Below are positions 31,517-40,973 of a stretch of DNA of 64,000 nucleotides, in pieces. The position numbers and the translations under genes were made by a program. The first letter of the stretch is position 1. The number at the start of each line of letters is the position of its first letter. This DNA is from Jeotgalibaca sp052266715. GTDB taxonomy: Bacteria > Bacillota > Bacilli > Lactobacillales > Aerococcaceae. The DNA is taken from the NCBI GenBank assembly GCA_052266715.1, contig JBQPRB010000003.1. One strand, given 5' to 3'. The notes under the pieces are model-generated. The model searched no databases and had not been told where the DNA came from. It worked only from the letters and a program-made list of their open reading frames with translations.

Positions 31517-34348
31517 GTGAACCGGAAAGACCGAATTTACCACTATATCAAGGAAATGACGCATACACTAACCGACCAGGAAATTGAATTGGGGCATGGG
31601 CCAACTACGAAAATGATAGCGGATGCACTCGACATCCAACGCACCAACGTTTCCAAGGACCTGAACCAACTCGTGCGCGAAGGCAAACTTTTCAAGACTG
31701 ACGGCCGTCCCGTTCGTTATCTTTTGGTGAAAATAACCCCACACGAGCCACTTTCCAAACACGTTCCCAGTTACAAAGAAGCGATCCGCCGCCCAACCAC
31801 AAAACAGCCAACCATCAGTAACAAACAAGACGTTTTCCGAACGATGATCGGCGCCAACAGTAGTATGAAAAATGCGGTGGAACAAGCAAAAGCAGCGGTC
31901 CTTTACCCACCAAAAGGCCTGAATACACTTATCACAGGCCAAACTGGTTCGGGTAAATCCTATTTCGCACATGCCATGTTCGATTTTGCCAAGTCCAACG
32001 GCATCATACCAAATGACAAAGAACTCGTGGTTTTCAACTGTGCCGACTACGCCAACAACCCGCAACTGTTGATGAGCCAACTATTCGGCTACAGCCAAGG
32101 TGCTTTTACGGGCGCAACGGGTTCGAAAGATGGTCTCATCCAAGAAGCAGATCAAAGCATGCTGTTCCTGGATGAAATCCACCGTCTTCCGCCAGAGGGG
32201 CAGGAAATGATTTTCTATTTCATGGACACCGGCATGTACAGTCGCCTAGGTGAGTCGGGCCGTAACCGCGCTGCCAATGTGCGTATCGTTTGTGCCACGA
32301 CCGAAGATCCGAAATCAACCTTCCTGGATACTTTTATGCGCCGAATCCCGATTGTCATCCAGTTACCATCATTCAAGGAACGCACCATCAGCGAGCAACT
32401 TGACCTTGTCAAATTGATGGCCAGCCTGGAAGCAACCCGTATCCAGAAAGAGATTACCTTGACCGAAGATGTGGTTAAAGCCCTGATTGCCAGTGTGGGC
32501 TACGGGAATGTCGGGCAGCTAAAATCCGGTATCCAACTGGTCTGTGCCCGTGGCTTCATGAACCAACTCAGCCAGGACCAAATCGTCTTGACCGTTCGCG
32601 ATTTACCGGAGTCTATTCAGTCCCATCTGGTTGGCCAGTCCGCTAACGCACGAACACGCTCTGAACTCGCCAAAATTTCCGAAGCCCAGATTACCGTTAA
32701 ACCAAATGAACCATTCTACCAAATCGAAACCGATGCCTACGAACTGCCGTATAACCTTTACGACATCATCGGCGACAAAGCGACGCTCCTTGAAGCGGAA
32801 GGATTGGACCCTGAGTCGATCAACCAATACATTTCGACCGATATCAATGTCCATCTAAAATCCTTTTATAAGAACCACGGATTCTCCTTGCAGACTGACT
32901 CTCGTCTCGCTGAAGTCGTATCCAAAGAAGTCATCCAATTCGTGCATGAGGTTTCGGGGGAAATTGAAAATTCACTCAATACCGCATTCAAACACAACTA
33001 CATTTACGCCGTCAGCCTACACATCAGCTCGCTCTTGAACAATATTCAAATCGGCGAAATCCGTTACTTGAACGACCGAATCAAGGATATGGCACTGGGT
33101 TTTCCCAATGAAATGGCCGTTGCACGCTTTTTGAAAGACCGTATCGCGGACTACTTTGGCGTCGATGTTCCGGAAAACGAAATCTATTACCTGACTGTCC
33201 TCCTTGTTTCACTTCAGGAAGAACAAGTTACCGGTCGCATCGGGGTAGTCGTCGTGACACATGGCAATTCCACCGCTACCAGCATGGCCAAAGTCGCCGA
33301 GGAACTCCTGGATTTTACCGGTATCATCGCCGTCGATATGCCACTTGATATGTCACCGGCTATCGCTTATGAAAAAGTAAAACACGCCGTTATCCAGGCA
33401 AACGAGGGCAGTGGCGTCCTCTTGATGGTGGATATGGGGTCCTTGACGACCTTCGAAGCCAATTTGATCAAGGAAACGGGCATTCAGGTCCGTACTATTC
33501 AGATGGTATCAACCGCACTCGTTCTGGAAGGTGCGCGTAAAGCCTCCTTGGTCGATGCAGATTTAGAAATTTTACATGAAAGCCTCGACCGTTTCAGTGG
33601 CTATGCGAATACGGCCTCCGATAATCGGGATAAATTCCAGACTTTACCCAAGCCACCGGTGATGATTGCCATTTGTGCGAGTGGGGAAGGGACCGCTCGT
33701 AAACTGAAAGAAATCATTGAAAAACCATTGGCGGAACAAAAAGAAAACCATTTAAAAGTGTTGACCACATCCATTGCGGATTTGGATCAAAACTTGAAAC
33801 TATGGGAAGATCGTTATACCATCATTGCCACAACAGGGATTGTCGATCCGAAACTGACCGCACCCTTTATTCCTTTGGAAAAATTCATCGAGAAAAATTC
33901 GCAGGAACTGATCGAAAAAATTAATGATTTAACGGCTGTTGCCCCTTCAGAAGCCATTCAAGAAGCAGGTGCAGCCCAAAAATTAATTTACCAATTCCTG
34001 GAAGAGCACTATACGTTCTTAAATCCAAAGAAGGTTATGCCGATACTCTGGGAATTTGTGGATGAGTGTGCGGGGTTACAGTATCATCCCGAGCCGGGTT
34101 ATGCGTTCCACATTAATTTAGCACTCCACATGGGTGGGGTGTTGGAACGACTCATTAACCAAGACCCTTTGGCACGCGTTGCGAACACAATCAAACGTGA
34201 AGAGCGGGATAGCGCTATTATCCAGGCAATTCGCCATTTTGAACGGGCATTGGCTATTCGCATCCCTGAAGAGGAATACGACTACATCGCTTATTTCGTC
34301 AAAAAGGAAAAAGGCAATCTCGATGAACTGGATACACTATTAAGCTGA
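31517..34348 (+). CDS. levR: LevR/ManR-type sigma-54-dependent PTS activator
   Basis: This 943-residue activator turns on a mannose-family PTS with RpoN. Domains: N-terminal winged helix (~1-70); AAA+ domain (~100-330) with Walker A GQTGSGKS (~137), the sigma-54-contacting GAFTGA loop (~195) and Walker B MLFLDEIHR (~215); PRD1 (~440-570); IIA-Man-like domain (~575-690) with the phosphorylatable histidine in VVVVTHGNSTA; IIB-like domain (~715-795); and PRD2 (~815-940). PRDs are phosphorylated by HPr and PTS components, linking activity to sugar supply. Start GTG 31517 follows GGAGGGTG. The target operon with a -24/-12 promoter is next, and rpoN is just beyond it. Confidence 0.93.
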   Translation: MNRKDRIYHYIKEMTHTLTDQEIELGHGPTTKMIADALDIQRTNVSKDLNQLVREGKLFKTDGRPVRYLLVKITPHEPLSKHVPSYKEAIRRPTTKQPTISNKQDVFRTMIGANSSMKNAVEQAKAAVLYPPKGLNTLITGQTGSGKSYFAHAMFDFAKSNGIIPNDKELVVFNCADYANNPQLLMSQLFGYSQGAFTGATGSKDGLIQEADQSMLFLDEIHRLPPEGQEMIFYFMDTGMYSRLGESGRNRAANVRIVCATTEDPKSTFLDTFMRRIPIVIQLPSFKERTISEQLDLVKLMASLEATRIQKEITLTEDVVKALIASVGYGNVGQLKSGIQLVCARGFMNQLSQDQIVLTVRDLPESIQSHLVGQSANARTRSELAKISEAQITVKPNEPFYQIETDAYELPYNLYDIIGDKATLLEAEGLDPESINQYISTDINVHLKSFYKNHGFSLQTDSRLAEVVSKEVIQFVHEVSGEIENSLNTAFKHNYIYAVSLHISSLLNNIQIGEIRYLNDRIKDMALGFPNEMAVARFLKDRIADYFGVDVPENEIYYLTVLLVSLQEEQVTGRIGVVVVTHGNSTATSMAKVAEELLDFTGIIAVDMPLDMSPAIAYEKVKHAVIQANEGSGVLLMVDMGSLTTFEANLIKETGIQVRTIQMVSTALVLEGARKASLVDADLEILHESLDRFSGYANTASDNRDKFQTLPKPPVMIAICASGEGTARKLKEIIEKPLAEQKENHLKVLTTSIADLDQNLKLWEDRYTIIATTGIVDPKLTAPFIPLEKFIEKNSQELIEKINDLTAVAPSEAIQEAGAAQKLIYQFLEEHYTFLNPKKVMPILWEFVDECAGLQYHPEPGYAFHINLALHMGGVLERLINQDPLARVANTIKREERDSAIIQAIRHFERALAIRIPEEEYDYIAYFVKKEKGNLDELDTLLS

Positions 34349-34356
34349 ACAATCGA

Positions 34357-34398
34357 AAAGATACACTAACAACACAATGTGTTAGTGTATCTTTTTTT
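34357..34398 (+). terminator. Terminator of the levR gene
   Basis: AAAGATACACTAACA and TGTTAGTGTATCTTT around ACACAA, with seven T residues: a 15-bp perfect stem isolating the regulator from the PTS operon. Confidence 0.93.
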
Positions 34399-34447
34399 GT
34401 GTATTGACACAAACCTTGATATGAAGCGTTTTTATACATCAAAAAGT

Positions 34448-34463
34448 TGGCACGCTTCTTGCA
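34448..34463 (+). promoter_or_regulatory. Sigma-54 (-24/-12) promoter of the mannose-type PTS operon
   Basis: TGGCACGCTTCTTGCA fits the RpoN consensus TGGCAC-N5-TTGCA exactly. GG (34449-34450) and GC (34461-34462) are 12 nt apart as required. The operon's first start codon is 55 nt downstream. LevR activator sites would be expected between the terminator and this promoter (34399-34447) or further upstream; I see no clear repeat there. Confidence 0.95.
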
Positions 34464-34517
34464 TATATATAGTGAAGGGTACAGAGTGTGCCCAATCACA
34501 CTAGAAAGGAGATGCAA

Positions 34518-35009
34518 ATGGACATCCAGTTGGTTCGTATTGATGACCGCTTGCTTCATGGTCAAGTTGCGATTACGTGGGCGAAAGATACCCGGATCAG
34601 TCGCATTCTGGTTGTCAGTGACGAAGTAGCCGCGAATCCCATTTCAAAAGCTTTGGTAAGCCAAGCAGCACCACCCGATATTAAATCACATGTCGTCACA
34701 TTAGATAAACTCGTTGAAGTATATTTTCACCCCATGTTTATGAATGTGAAGGTTTTGCTCTTATTTACGAATCCATCAGATGTTGCCACTGTCTATAAAA
34801 GAGGCGTTTATTTCAAATCAGTGAATATCGGTGGGATGAAGTTTACCGGAGATAAGAAGATGATTACGCATTTCATTTCAGTTGATGAAAGGGATATCGA
34901 AGCATTTAAATTTCTGGATTCAAAGGAAATTGAATTGGAAGTCCGGAAAGTTCCGAGTGATCGGAAGCAGATGTTGATGGAGATATTAAAAAAAGGGAAC
35001 CATATCTAG
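34518..35009 (+). CDS. Mannose-family PTS enzyme IIB
   Basis: The 163-residue stand-alone IIB carries the phosphohistidine motif RIDDRLLHGQV (~6-16) and the usual ILVVSDEVAANP and QAAPPDIK segments. It accepts phosphate from IIA and passes it to the sugar. The sequence is about half identical by eye to the IIB half of the next protein, so the operon has two IIB domains. ATG 34518 is chosen because AAAGGAG lies 7 nt upstream; earlier in-frame ATGs have no RBS. Confidence 0.92.
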   Translation: MDIQLVRIDDRLLHGQVAITWAKDTRISRILVVSDEVAANPISKALVSQAAPPDIKSHVVTLDKLVEVYFHPMFMNVKVLLLFTNPSDVATVYKRGVYFKSVNIGGMKFTGDKKMITHFISVDERDIEAFKFLDSKEIELEVRKVPSDRKQMLMEILKKGNHI

Positions 35010-35020
35010 GAGGGAAATGA

Positions 35021-35992
35021 ATGGTTGGAATTATTATAGCAAGCCACGGTGAATTCGCTCAAGGCATCTTGCAATCCGCAACGATGATTGTTGGTGAACA
35101 AGAAAATGTCGAAGCAGTGGTATTGCAACCAAGCGAAGGTCCGGATGATATCCGGAAAAAAATCGAAGATGCAGCCGCTTCTTTCGATACAGATGAAGTG
35201 TTGGTATTGGCAGACTTGTGGGGCGGAACACCGTTCAATCAGGCAAACAGCCTTTACGAACAAAACAAGGACAAATGGGCAATCGTTGCAGGATTGAGCT
35301 TACCGATGTTAATCGAAGCTTTAACAGCACGCTATTCCATGAATGAATCACATGCTATTGCCAAAGCAATTGTACCTGTGGCGCAAGAAAACGTAAAAGT
35401 GAAACCGGAATCACTAGGCGAAGTTGCTACACCGCAAACAAACGGTCCTGTTGCTTCAAATCAAGCTCTTCCGGAAGGAACGGTAGTGGGTTCTGGCCGT
35501 ATCGATATCGGCTTGGCACGTGTTGACTCACGTTTATTGCACGGACAAGTTGCAACGGCATGGTCTAAAGACGTTAAACCGACCCGTATCATTGTTGTGT
35601 CTGATGAGGTTTCCAAAGATGATTTACGTAAATCATTGATTACCCAAGCTGCACCTCCAGGGGTTAAAGCAAACGTTATTCCAATCGACAAAATGATCGA
35701 AATCTGGAAAGATCCTCGTTTCGGAAAAACACGTGCATTGCTTTTATTTGAAAACCCAACGGACGTTCTGCGTGTCGTTGAAGGTGGCGTTGAACTTGAA
35801 GAAGTAAACATCGGCTCAATGGCTCACTCAGAAGGTAAAGTCATGATTAACAACGTATTGTCTGTAGACGAAAAAGACGTTAAATCCTTGAAAGCTTTAA
35901 GTGATAAAGGAATCAAGTTTGATGTTCGTAAAGTGCCATCAGACCAACGTAAAAACATGAACGAATTATTGAAGAAAACGAAATTTGTTTAA
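35021..35992 (+). CDS. Mannose-family PTS enzyme IIAB
   Basis: The 323-residue fusion has a IIA domain (~1-130) with the phosphohistidine in IIASHGEFAQGI (~4-15), an Ala/Pro-type linker (~130-155) and a IIB domain (~160-323) with LARVDSRLLHGQV. It transfers phosphate from HPr through two histidines to the incoming sugar. The RBS is AGGAGGG. The two IIB domains in one operon may have different sugar or regulator partners; the extra IIB could phosphorylate the LevR-type regulator. Confidence 0.94.
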   Translation: MVGIIIASHGEFAQGILQSATMIVGEQENVEAVVLQPSEGPDDIRKKIEDAAASFDTDEVLVLADLWGGTPFNQANSLYEQNKDKWAIVAGLSLPMLIEALTARYSMNESHAIAKAIVPVAQENVKVKPESLGEVATPQTNGPVASNQALPEGTVVGSGRIDIGLARVDSRLLHGQVATAWSKDVKPTRIIVVSDEVSKDDLRKSLITQAAPPGVKANVIPIDKMIEIWKDPRFGKTRALLLFENPTDVLRVVEGGVELEEVNIGSMAHSEGKVMINNVLSVDEKDVKSLKALSDKGIKFDVRKVPSDQRKNMNELLKKTKFV

Positions 35993-36017
35993 TAGTATAT
36001 AGAGGAGGGATTACAAA

Positions 36018-36815
36018 ATGAATTTTATTACAGTTATTTTAATTCTTGTTGTAGCATTTATTGCTGGTATGGAAGGTATTTTGGATGAGTTTCAATTTCA
36101 CCAACCAATTTTGGCAGCAACTTTAATCGGTATCGTTACAGGTCACCCAGTGGAAGGTTTACTACTTGGTGGTACCTTGCAATTGATTGCCTTGGGCTGG
36201 ATGAACATCGGGGCTGCAGTAGCACCGGATGCTGCTTTGGCTTCAATCGCATCCGCAATCTTGGTTACCGTTAACGGTGCTAGTATTACAGAAGGTATTG
36301 CATTGGCAATTCCTTTGGCAGTTGCTGGTCAAGTGTTAACAATGTTCGTTCGTACTGCAACAGTTGTTTTGGCACACGGTGCTGACAAAAAAGCAGAAGA
36401 AGGATCTTTCCGTGGCGTTGAAATGTACCATTTGGGTGCTTTGATGCTACAAGGACTACGTATCGCAATCCCAGCAGCTATAATCTTGGCTGTTCCGGCT
36501 GATGTAGTAACGGCTGGTTTGAACAGTATTCCAGACTGGTTGACAGGTGGTTTGGCTGTTGGTGGTGGAATGATCGTAGCAGTAGGTTACGCAATGGTTA
36601 TTAACATGATGGCAACACCAAAACTATGGATGTTCTTCGCTCTAGGATTCGCACTTTCAGCAATCGGTGAATTGAACTTAATCGCAATGGGTATTATCGG
36701 TGTCGTATTGGCTCTTCTTTACCTACAATTCTCACCTGAATTCAACCAAACAAGCGGTGGGGGTCCAACAAGCGGTGGCGGCGACCCATTAGATGATATC
36801 TTGAACGACTATTAA
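36018..36815 (+). CDS. Mannose-family PTS enzyme IIC
   Basis: The 265-residue membrane subunit has six or more TM helices, the GMEGILDEFQFHQPILAATLIGIVTG start (~15-40, described by its ends), and the conserved GGTLQLIALGWMNIGAAVAPDAALAS region. It ends in a soluble glycine/serine-rich tail. With IID it forms the sugar channel. The regular, adapted codon use fits high expression. Confidence 0.93.
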   Translation: MNFITVILILVVAFIAGMEGILDEFQFHQPILAATLIGIVTGHPVEGLLLGGTLQLIALGWMNIGAAVAPDAALASIASAILVTVNGASITEGIALAIPLAVAGQVLTMFVRTATVVLAHGADKKAEEGSFRGVEMYHLGALMLQGLRIAIPAAIILAVPADVVTAGLNSIPDWLTGGLAVGGGMIVAVGYAMVINMMATPKLWMFFALGFALSAIGELNLIAMGIIGVVLALLYLQFSPEFNQTSGGGPTSGGGDPLDDILNDY

Positions 36816-36832
36816 AAGGAGCGATGAGAATA

Positions 36833-37774
36833 ATGACTGAAAACAACAATTATAAATTAACTAAAAAAGATCGTTTGCACGTTGCTTGGAGAAGTCAATT
36901 CCTCCAAGCATCATGGAACTTCGAGCGTATGCAAAACGTGGGTTGGGCGTATGCAATGATCCCGGCTTTGAAAAAATTATACACAACTAAAGAAGACCGT
37001 TCTGAAGCTTTGAAACGTCATTTGGAATTTTTTAATACACATCCATACGTAGCTGCACCTGTATTAGGTGTAACTTTGACACTTGAAGAAGAAAAAGCAG
37101 CTGGTCGTGACATCGACAACGCAGCTATTCAAGGGGTTAAAATCGGTATGATGGGTCCTTTGGCTGGTGTGGGTGACCCAATTTTCTGGGGAACCTTACG
37201 TCCGGTATTAGGAGCTTTCGCGGCATCCCTGGCATTGAGTGAAAACTGGATGGGACCAATTATTTTCTTCGTAGTTTGGAACGTTGTCCGTATGGCATTC
37301 TTGTGGTACACGCAAGAATTCGGTTATGTCCAAGGTGGGAACATCGCTCAAAACTTGGGCGGCGGATTGATGCAAAAACTGACTCAAGGTGCTTCTGTTC
37401 TTGGTATGTTCATCATGGGTGTATTGGTACCACGTTGGACAAGCATGAACTTCCCGATGGTACTTAGCCGTATGGAAGTTGCTGAACAAGACCGCGTTAA
37501 CTTCGGTGTCGTTGCTGACGCTGTAAACGAAGGCGTTGTTTCTGGCGATATGCTGCGTAACATCGTGACTGAAATTCAATCAGGCTTGAGCGTTTCAACA
37601 GAACAAGTGACAACGCTGCAAGGCACACTGGATTCATTACTACCAGGTATTGCACCATTAGCTTTGACATTGCTATGCGTGTGGTTACTTCGTAGAAAAG
37701 TCAGCCCAATCACAATCATCTTCGGATTGTTTGTTGTTGGTACAATTGGTTATGTATTAGGTATTTTAGGTTAA
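36833..37774 (+). CDS. Mannose-family PTS enzyme IID
   Basis: The 313-residue subunit has the IID pattern: LTKKDRLHVAWRSQFLQASWNFERMQNVGWAYAMIP (~9-44, described by its ends), the HLEFFNTHPYVAAPVLG motif (~63-79) and GPLAGVGDPIFWGTLRP (~107-123), followed by C-terminal TM helices. I prefer ATG 36833; ATG 36824 lies too close to the AAAGGAG RBS. Last gene of the operon, followed by a terminator. Confidence 0.93.
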   Translation: MTENNNYKLTKKDRLHVAWRSQFLQASWNFERMQNVGWAYAMIPALKKLYTTKEDRSEALKRHLEFFNTHPYVAAPVLGVTLTLEEEKAAGRDIDNAAIQGVKIGMMGPLAGVGDPIFWGTLRPVLGAFAASLALSENWMGPIIFFVVWNVVRMAFLWYTQEFGYVQGGNIAQNLGGGLMQKLTQGASVLGMFIMGVLVPRWTSMNFPMVLSRMEVAEQDRVNFGVVADAVNEGVVSGDMLRNIVTEIQSGLSVSTEQVTTLQGTLDSLLPGIAPLALTLLCVWLLRRKVSPITIIFGLFVVGTIGYVLGILG

Positions 37775-37783
37775 TAAAATATA

Positions 37784-37835
37784 AAAGAAAGTCCCATCCT
37801 GATTTTCGTGGTGTTTATCAGGGTGGGGCTTTTTT
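37784..37835 (+). terminator. Terminator of the PTS operon
   Basis: AAGTCCCATCCTGA and TCAGGGTGGGGCTT around a 15-nt loop, then seven T. Confidence 0.88.
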
Positions 37836-37853
37836 TGTTTGCATTTTGTGTGT

Positions 37854-37941
37854 GCGGCGTTCCGCTCACGCTCATAGTTTTTAACGCCGCATTTTCGGCA
37901 AAAAAGCGGCGTTCATAGAAAATATTTCCTATGAACGCCGC
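37854..37941. repeat. Keyword array D: GCGGCGTT class, two 51-nt units
   Basis: Plus keywords start at 37854 and 37906; complements start at 37883 and 37934 (51 nt apart). Gaps are 21-15-20. In the second unit the arms extend to GCGGCGTTCATAG / CTATGAACGCCGC. It fills the space between the PTS terminator and the 3' end of rpoN (convergent). Confidence 0.85.
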
Positions 37942-37953
37942 ACTTACAGCCTG

Positions 37954-39252
37954 TTATTTTATTTTTCGATCGGTTGAAGAAGGGATGTTCAATTGTTGCC
38001 GATATTTCGCTATGGCTCGGCGCGAAACCTGAATATTTTTTTTCGCCAACATCTCCACCAAAGCCTGATCGGAGTAGGGACGATGCTGATCCTCGCCAGC
38101 AATTAATTCCTGCAACACGTTCAATACGTCATCCCGAGACTGTTCGCTATTTTGCATGCGGCGTGACAAGAACGTCTTCAACTCAAAAATTCCTTTCGGC
38201 GTTTGAACGAATGTTTCCCGTACAGCACGGCTAATGGTTGACTCGCTCAACCTACACATTTCCGCCACATCTTTTAACTGCAGTGGTTTCAATGGACTAT
38301 TATCTTCTGTGAAAAACGCGTGCTGATACGAAAGTACGGCTGTGCCTACTGTCAGGACCGTTTCTTTCCGCTTCATCAAGCTCGCCTGCAGTTGATCGAA
38401 TTCCTGTTTCTTGGCATTCACATATGCCTTAACTTCTGCGTCGTCAATCGCTTTCATTTCCTCGAAATAACTAGCGTTCAAAGTCAGCAACGGTGTCTTG
38501 TATTTCGTCTCCTTAATCGCCAACTCACCGTCTTCCAAAGTCACCATCAACTCCGGTACAATGTAAGGCACTGTCTTCGTCCGCGTTTCAAATGCTTCCG
38601 CGGGTGCCGGTGTCAAGCGTTGCACGAATTGGTAAATTTCCGCAATTTTATCCGATGTCGTTTCATAATGGTCGGCAATTTTTTGCCAATTCTTCTGAAC
38701 CAAATCCTCGTAATGTTCCTCCAGGACTACGTAAGCCAGATTTGGGGCAAAATCAACCCGTTCTGTCTGTAACATTAAACATTCCTGCAACGTCCGTGCC
38801 CCGATACCAGCCGGATCCAATTGTTGCAATAACGTCAATCCATCCAGGAGTTCGATTGCCGAAGCATGCGTTTCCGCTTGCGCTTCTTTGATTGTCTTCA
38901 TGACATACCCACGCGGGTCAAGTTGTTCCGCCCACCAAAAAATTAGTTTCCTAAGTGGCGTGTCCCGGTAAAGTAAATAAATCTGCTCCTGTAAAAACTC
39001 GTACAAGGATGCTTCATACACTGATGTTTGCTCGATTACCGCTGAAACATCATTTGTGGAAACGTCCTTAGCGGAAATGGTTAAGGGTTCATTTACCGAC
39101 ATCTCAATAAAAGGATTTCCCAGTAAAACGCTATTTAAGTAAGTGGATAATTCCATTCGATTTAATTGCAACATTTCCATACCTTGGACGAGGTTAGGAA
39201 TAAATGCTTGTTTTTGTGCCTGTTGTTGCTTTATTTGCTGATTAAATTCCAT
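37954..39252 (-). CDS. rpoN: RNA polymerase sigma-54 factor
   Basis: The 432-residue factor has a glutamine-rich activator-contacting N-terminus (FNQQIKQQQAQKQAF, ~3-17, and the MEMLQLNRMEL region), a core-binding domain (~80-270) with DPAGIGARTLQECL (~145-158), a helix-turn-helix (LKDVAEMCRLSESTISRAV, ~335-353) and the C-terminal RpoN box, here VSRRAIAKYRQQLNIPSS. The canonical box reads ARRTVAKYR, so the key residues are kept. It recognises -24/-12 promoters such as that at 34448. Its place beside its activator and target makes this a self-contained regulon. Confidence 0.95.
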   Translation of the reverse strand: MEFNQQIKQQQAQKQAFIPNLVQGMEMLQLNRMELSTYLNSVLLGNPFIEMSVNEPLTISAKDVSTNDVSAVIEQTSVYEASLYEFLQEQIYLLYRDTPLRKLIFWWAEQLDPRGYVMKTIKEAQAETHASAIELLDGLTLLQQLDPAGIGARTLQECLMLQTERVDFAPNLAYVVLEEHYEDLVQKNWQKIADHYETTSDKIAEIYQFVQRLTPAPAEAFETRTKTVPYIVPELMVTLEDGELAIKETKYKTPLLTLNASYFEEMKAIDDAEVKAYVNAKKQEFDQLQASLMKRKETVLTVGTAVLSYQHAFFTEDNSPLKPLQLKDVAEMCRLSESTISRAVRETFVQTPKGIFELKTFLSRRMQNSEQSRDDVLNVLQELIAGEDQHRPYSDQALVEMLAKKNIQVSRRAIAKYRQQLNIPSSTDRKIK

Positions 39253-39373
39253 ATCAACCCCTTCTTTCTGGCTTCATTCTACCACATGCAGAGAACAAAA
39301 TGAATGCTGATAGATAGCGCATTCAAAGAAAGAAGACTTCTAAAAAACGAACCCTCTTATTTATACGAATCGC

Positions 39374-39412
39374 GTTCGATAATATTGAACCTTTTCAAAT
39401 AAAGCGTTTACA
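39374..39412 (+). promoter_or_regulatory. IclR operator and cre-like site upstream of iclR
   Basis: GTTCGATAATATTGAAC (39374-39390) is a near-palindrome matching 14 of 17 positions of the perfect palindrome before the TRAP operon. ATAAAGCGTTTACA (39399-39412) resembles cre with two mismatches. Both suggest autoregulation plus catabolite control. Confidence 0.6.
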
Positions 39413-39466
39413 AACGAAGGGGAATCTGTTACGATGGAGCCAAGAAATTAAGAATGAGGGAACAAG

Positions 39467-40231
39467 ATGAGCAATGGCAGAATTCAATCGATTGATCGTG
39501 CGGTCCAAGTTTTGAACTGTTTTACGGAGCGAAATCCGGAATGGCGCCTCACGGAAATCGCCGAACAATTGCATGTCGGTAAAAGTACCGCCCACGGAAT
39601 CGTGAACACCTTGAAATGGAATGGTTTATTGAACCAGGACGAGGAAACCCAGAAGTATCGCTTGGGTTTAAAGCTGATGGAGATGGGAGAATTGGTTAAA
39701 AAATCCATCGATGTGACTGAAGTAGCCGGGCCGTTTATTGATGATCTTTGTGATTTGGTCGAAGAGACAGTTCATCTAGGAACCTTGGTTGATTCAGAGG
39801 TCATGTATGTGGACAAACGGGAAACCCAACAATCCATCCGCATCACAACGACTATCGGCTCAAGGATTCCGGCACAAAATACGGGTATCGGAAAATGTCT
39901 ATTGGCATTCTCCAGTCAAAGCGTTTTGGAGAATTTGCCTGATGAATTTGAGACATTTACGCCACATTCCATCGCAACGAAAGCAGAACTGTTGGAAGAA
40001 CTGGAACGAATAAGACAAAATGGTTATGGGCATGATAAAGAGGAATATGCAAAGGGCCTTTATTGTGTAGCGGCACCGATATTTGATTATACGGGCAATG
40101 TCCATTATGCAGTCAGCGTTTCCGGTCCGACTTTTCGGATGACACCAGGAAAAATCAAAATGGTGACAAAACTCGTTTTGAGAACAGCACAACAAATTTC
40201 CGAAAAAATGGGATATATACAAAAAAATTAG
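39467..40231 (+). CDS. IclR-family transcriptional regulator
   Basis: The 254-residue regulator has an N-terminal winged helix (IQSIDRAVQVLNCF, LTEIAEQLHVGKSTAHGIVNTL, ~5-52) and a C-terminal effector domain (~75-250) with the typical GSRIPAQNTGIGKCLLAFSS (~128-147) and CVAAPIFDYTGNVHYAVSVSGP (~198-219, described by its ends). It precedes the TRAP-aldolase operon on the same strand. Matching 17-bp palindromes before both genes identify its probable operator. The effector is likely the substrate of the TRAP system. Confidence 0.92.
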   Translation: MSNGRIQSIDRAVQVLNCFTERNPEWRLTEIAEQLHVGKSTAHGIVNTLKWNGLLNQDEETQKYRLGLKLMEMGELVKKSIDVTEVAGPFIDDLCDLVEETVHLGTLVDSEVMYVDKRETQQSIRITTTIGSRIPAQNTGIGKCLLAFSSQSVLENLPDEFETFTPHSIATKAELLEELERIRQNGYGHDKEEYAKGLYCVAAPIFDYTGNVHYAVSVSGPTFRMTPGKIKMVTKLVLRTAQQISEKMGYIQKN

Positions 40232-40293
40232 TTTTTATTAGGTTGAATAATCACGCTGATAAAAACTTTTTTTCGGAACTATATATGAACACG

Positions 40294-40310
40294 GTTCGAC
40301 AATGTCGAAC
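40294..40310 (+). promoter_or_regulatory. IclR-type operator of the TRAP-aldolase operon
   Basis: GTTCGAC-AAT-GTCGAAC is a perfect 7-bp inverted repeat with a 3-nt centre, ~80 nt upstream of the DctQ start and closely related to 39374-39390. Confidence 0.7.
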
Positions 40311-40327
40311 TTAAAAAGGGGTGAATT

Positions 40328-40341
40328 TGTAAGCGGTAACA
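40328..40341 (+). promoter_or_regulatory. cre site of the TRAP-aldolase operon
   Basis: TGTAAGCGGTAACA matches all fixed positions of TGWNANCGNTNWCA, 18 nt after the IclR palindrome. Confidence 0.7.
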
Positions 40342-40391
40342 AAAAAGATTGACGCATGTGAATATTAAGAGGCAGAAAAGGAGTGTAAATA

Positions 40392-40973
40392 ATGAAGTTA
40401 TTAAAAATATTAAATGAAAAAGGCGAAGAAATCTTGATGTCATTTTCTCTTTGGGGAATAGTATTGATAATGGGTCTGCAGATTACGCTACGCTATGTAT
40501 TCGGGGAAGCACTTGCCTGGCCGGAAGAATTATCCCGCTATTTGTTCATTTGGTTCACCTTCTTAGGCATGAGTTACTCAATCAAAAATAAATCCCACAT
40601 CCGGATCGACATGTTGGAGCTATCCGTACCGAAATTACAAAAACCGCTTGAAATGATCGGGGATGCGATTTTCTTCGTTTTTGCCATCATCATGCTCCAA
40701 CCGGGCATGAAGGTCATCAGTATCTTGTTTAATACCAACCAAACCAGTCCGGGATTACAATTACCGATGTACCTTGTTTACGGCTCAGTTTTCGTCGGTT
40801 TTATCCTTGTTATCGTACGTCTCATCCAAAAATATGCACGGCTTATTATTGTCAGAAGCACTGCACAAAAGACAGTAGTTGTCGATGAACGCAATGAAAG
40901 CGAATTCACAACGAAAGAAGAACGCCTGAATGATACGGATGTCGTTACCCAAACAGGAGGTAGAGAAAGATGA
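40392..40973 (+). CDS. dctQ: TRAP transporter small membrane subunit (DctQ)
   Basis: A 193-residue, four-TM protein with the DctQ pattern: LQITLRYVFGEALAWPEELSRYLFIWFTFLGMSYSIKNKSHIRIDML (~24-70, described by its ends), where R-Y-x-F and the W-x-E-E motif are diagnostic. The charged cytoplasmic tail (~155-193) is longer than usual. The stop overlaps the DctM start by 4 nt. It forms the membrane part of a secondary, sodium-driven importer. Confidence 0.92.
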   Translation: MKLLKILNEKGEEILMSFSLWGIVLIMGLQITLRYVFGEALAWPEELSRYLFIWFTFLGMSYSIKNKSHIRIDMLELSVPKLQKPLEMIGDAIFFVFAIIMLQPGMKVISILFNTNQTSPGLQLPMYLVYGSVFVGFILVIVRLIQKYARLIIVRSTAQKTVVVDERNESEFTTKEERLNDTDVVTQTGGRER

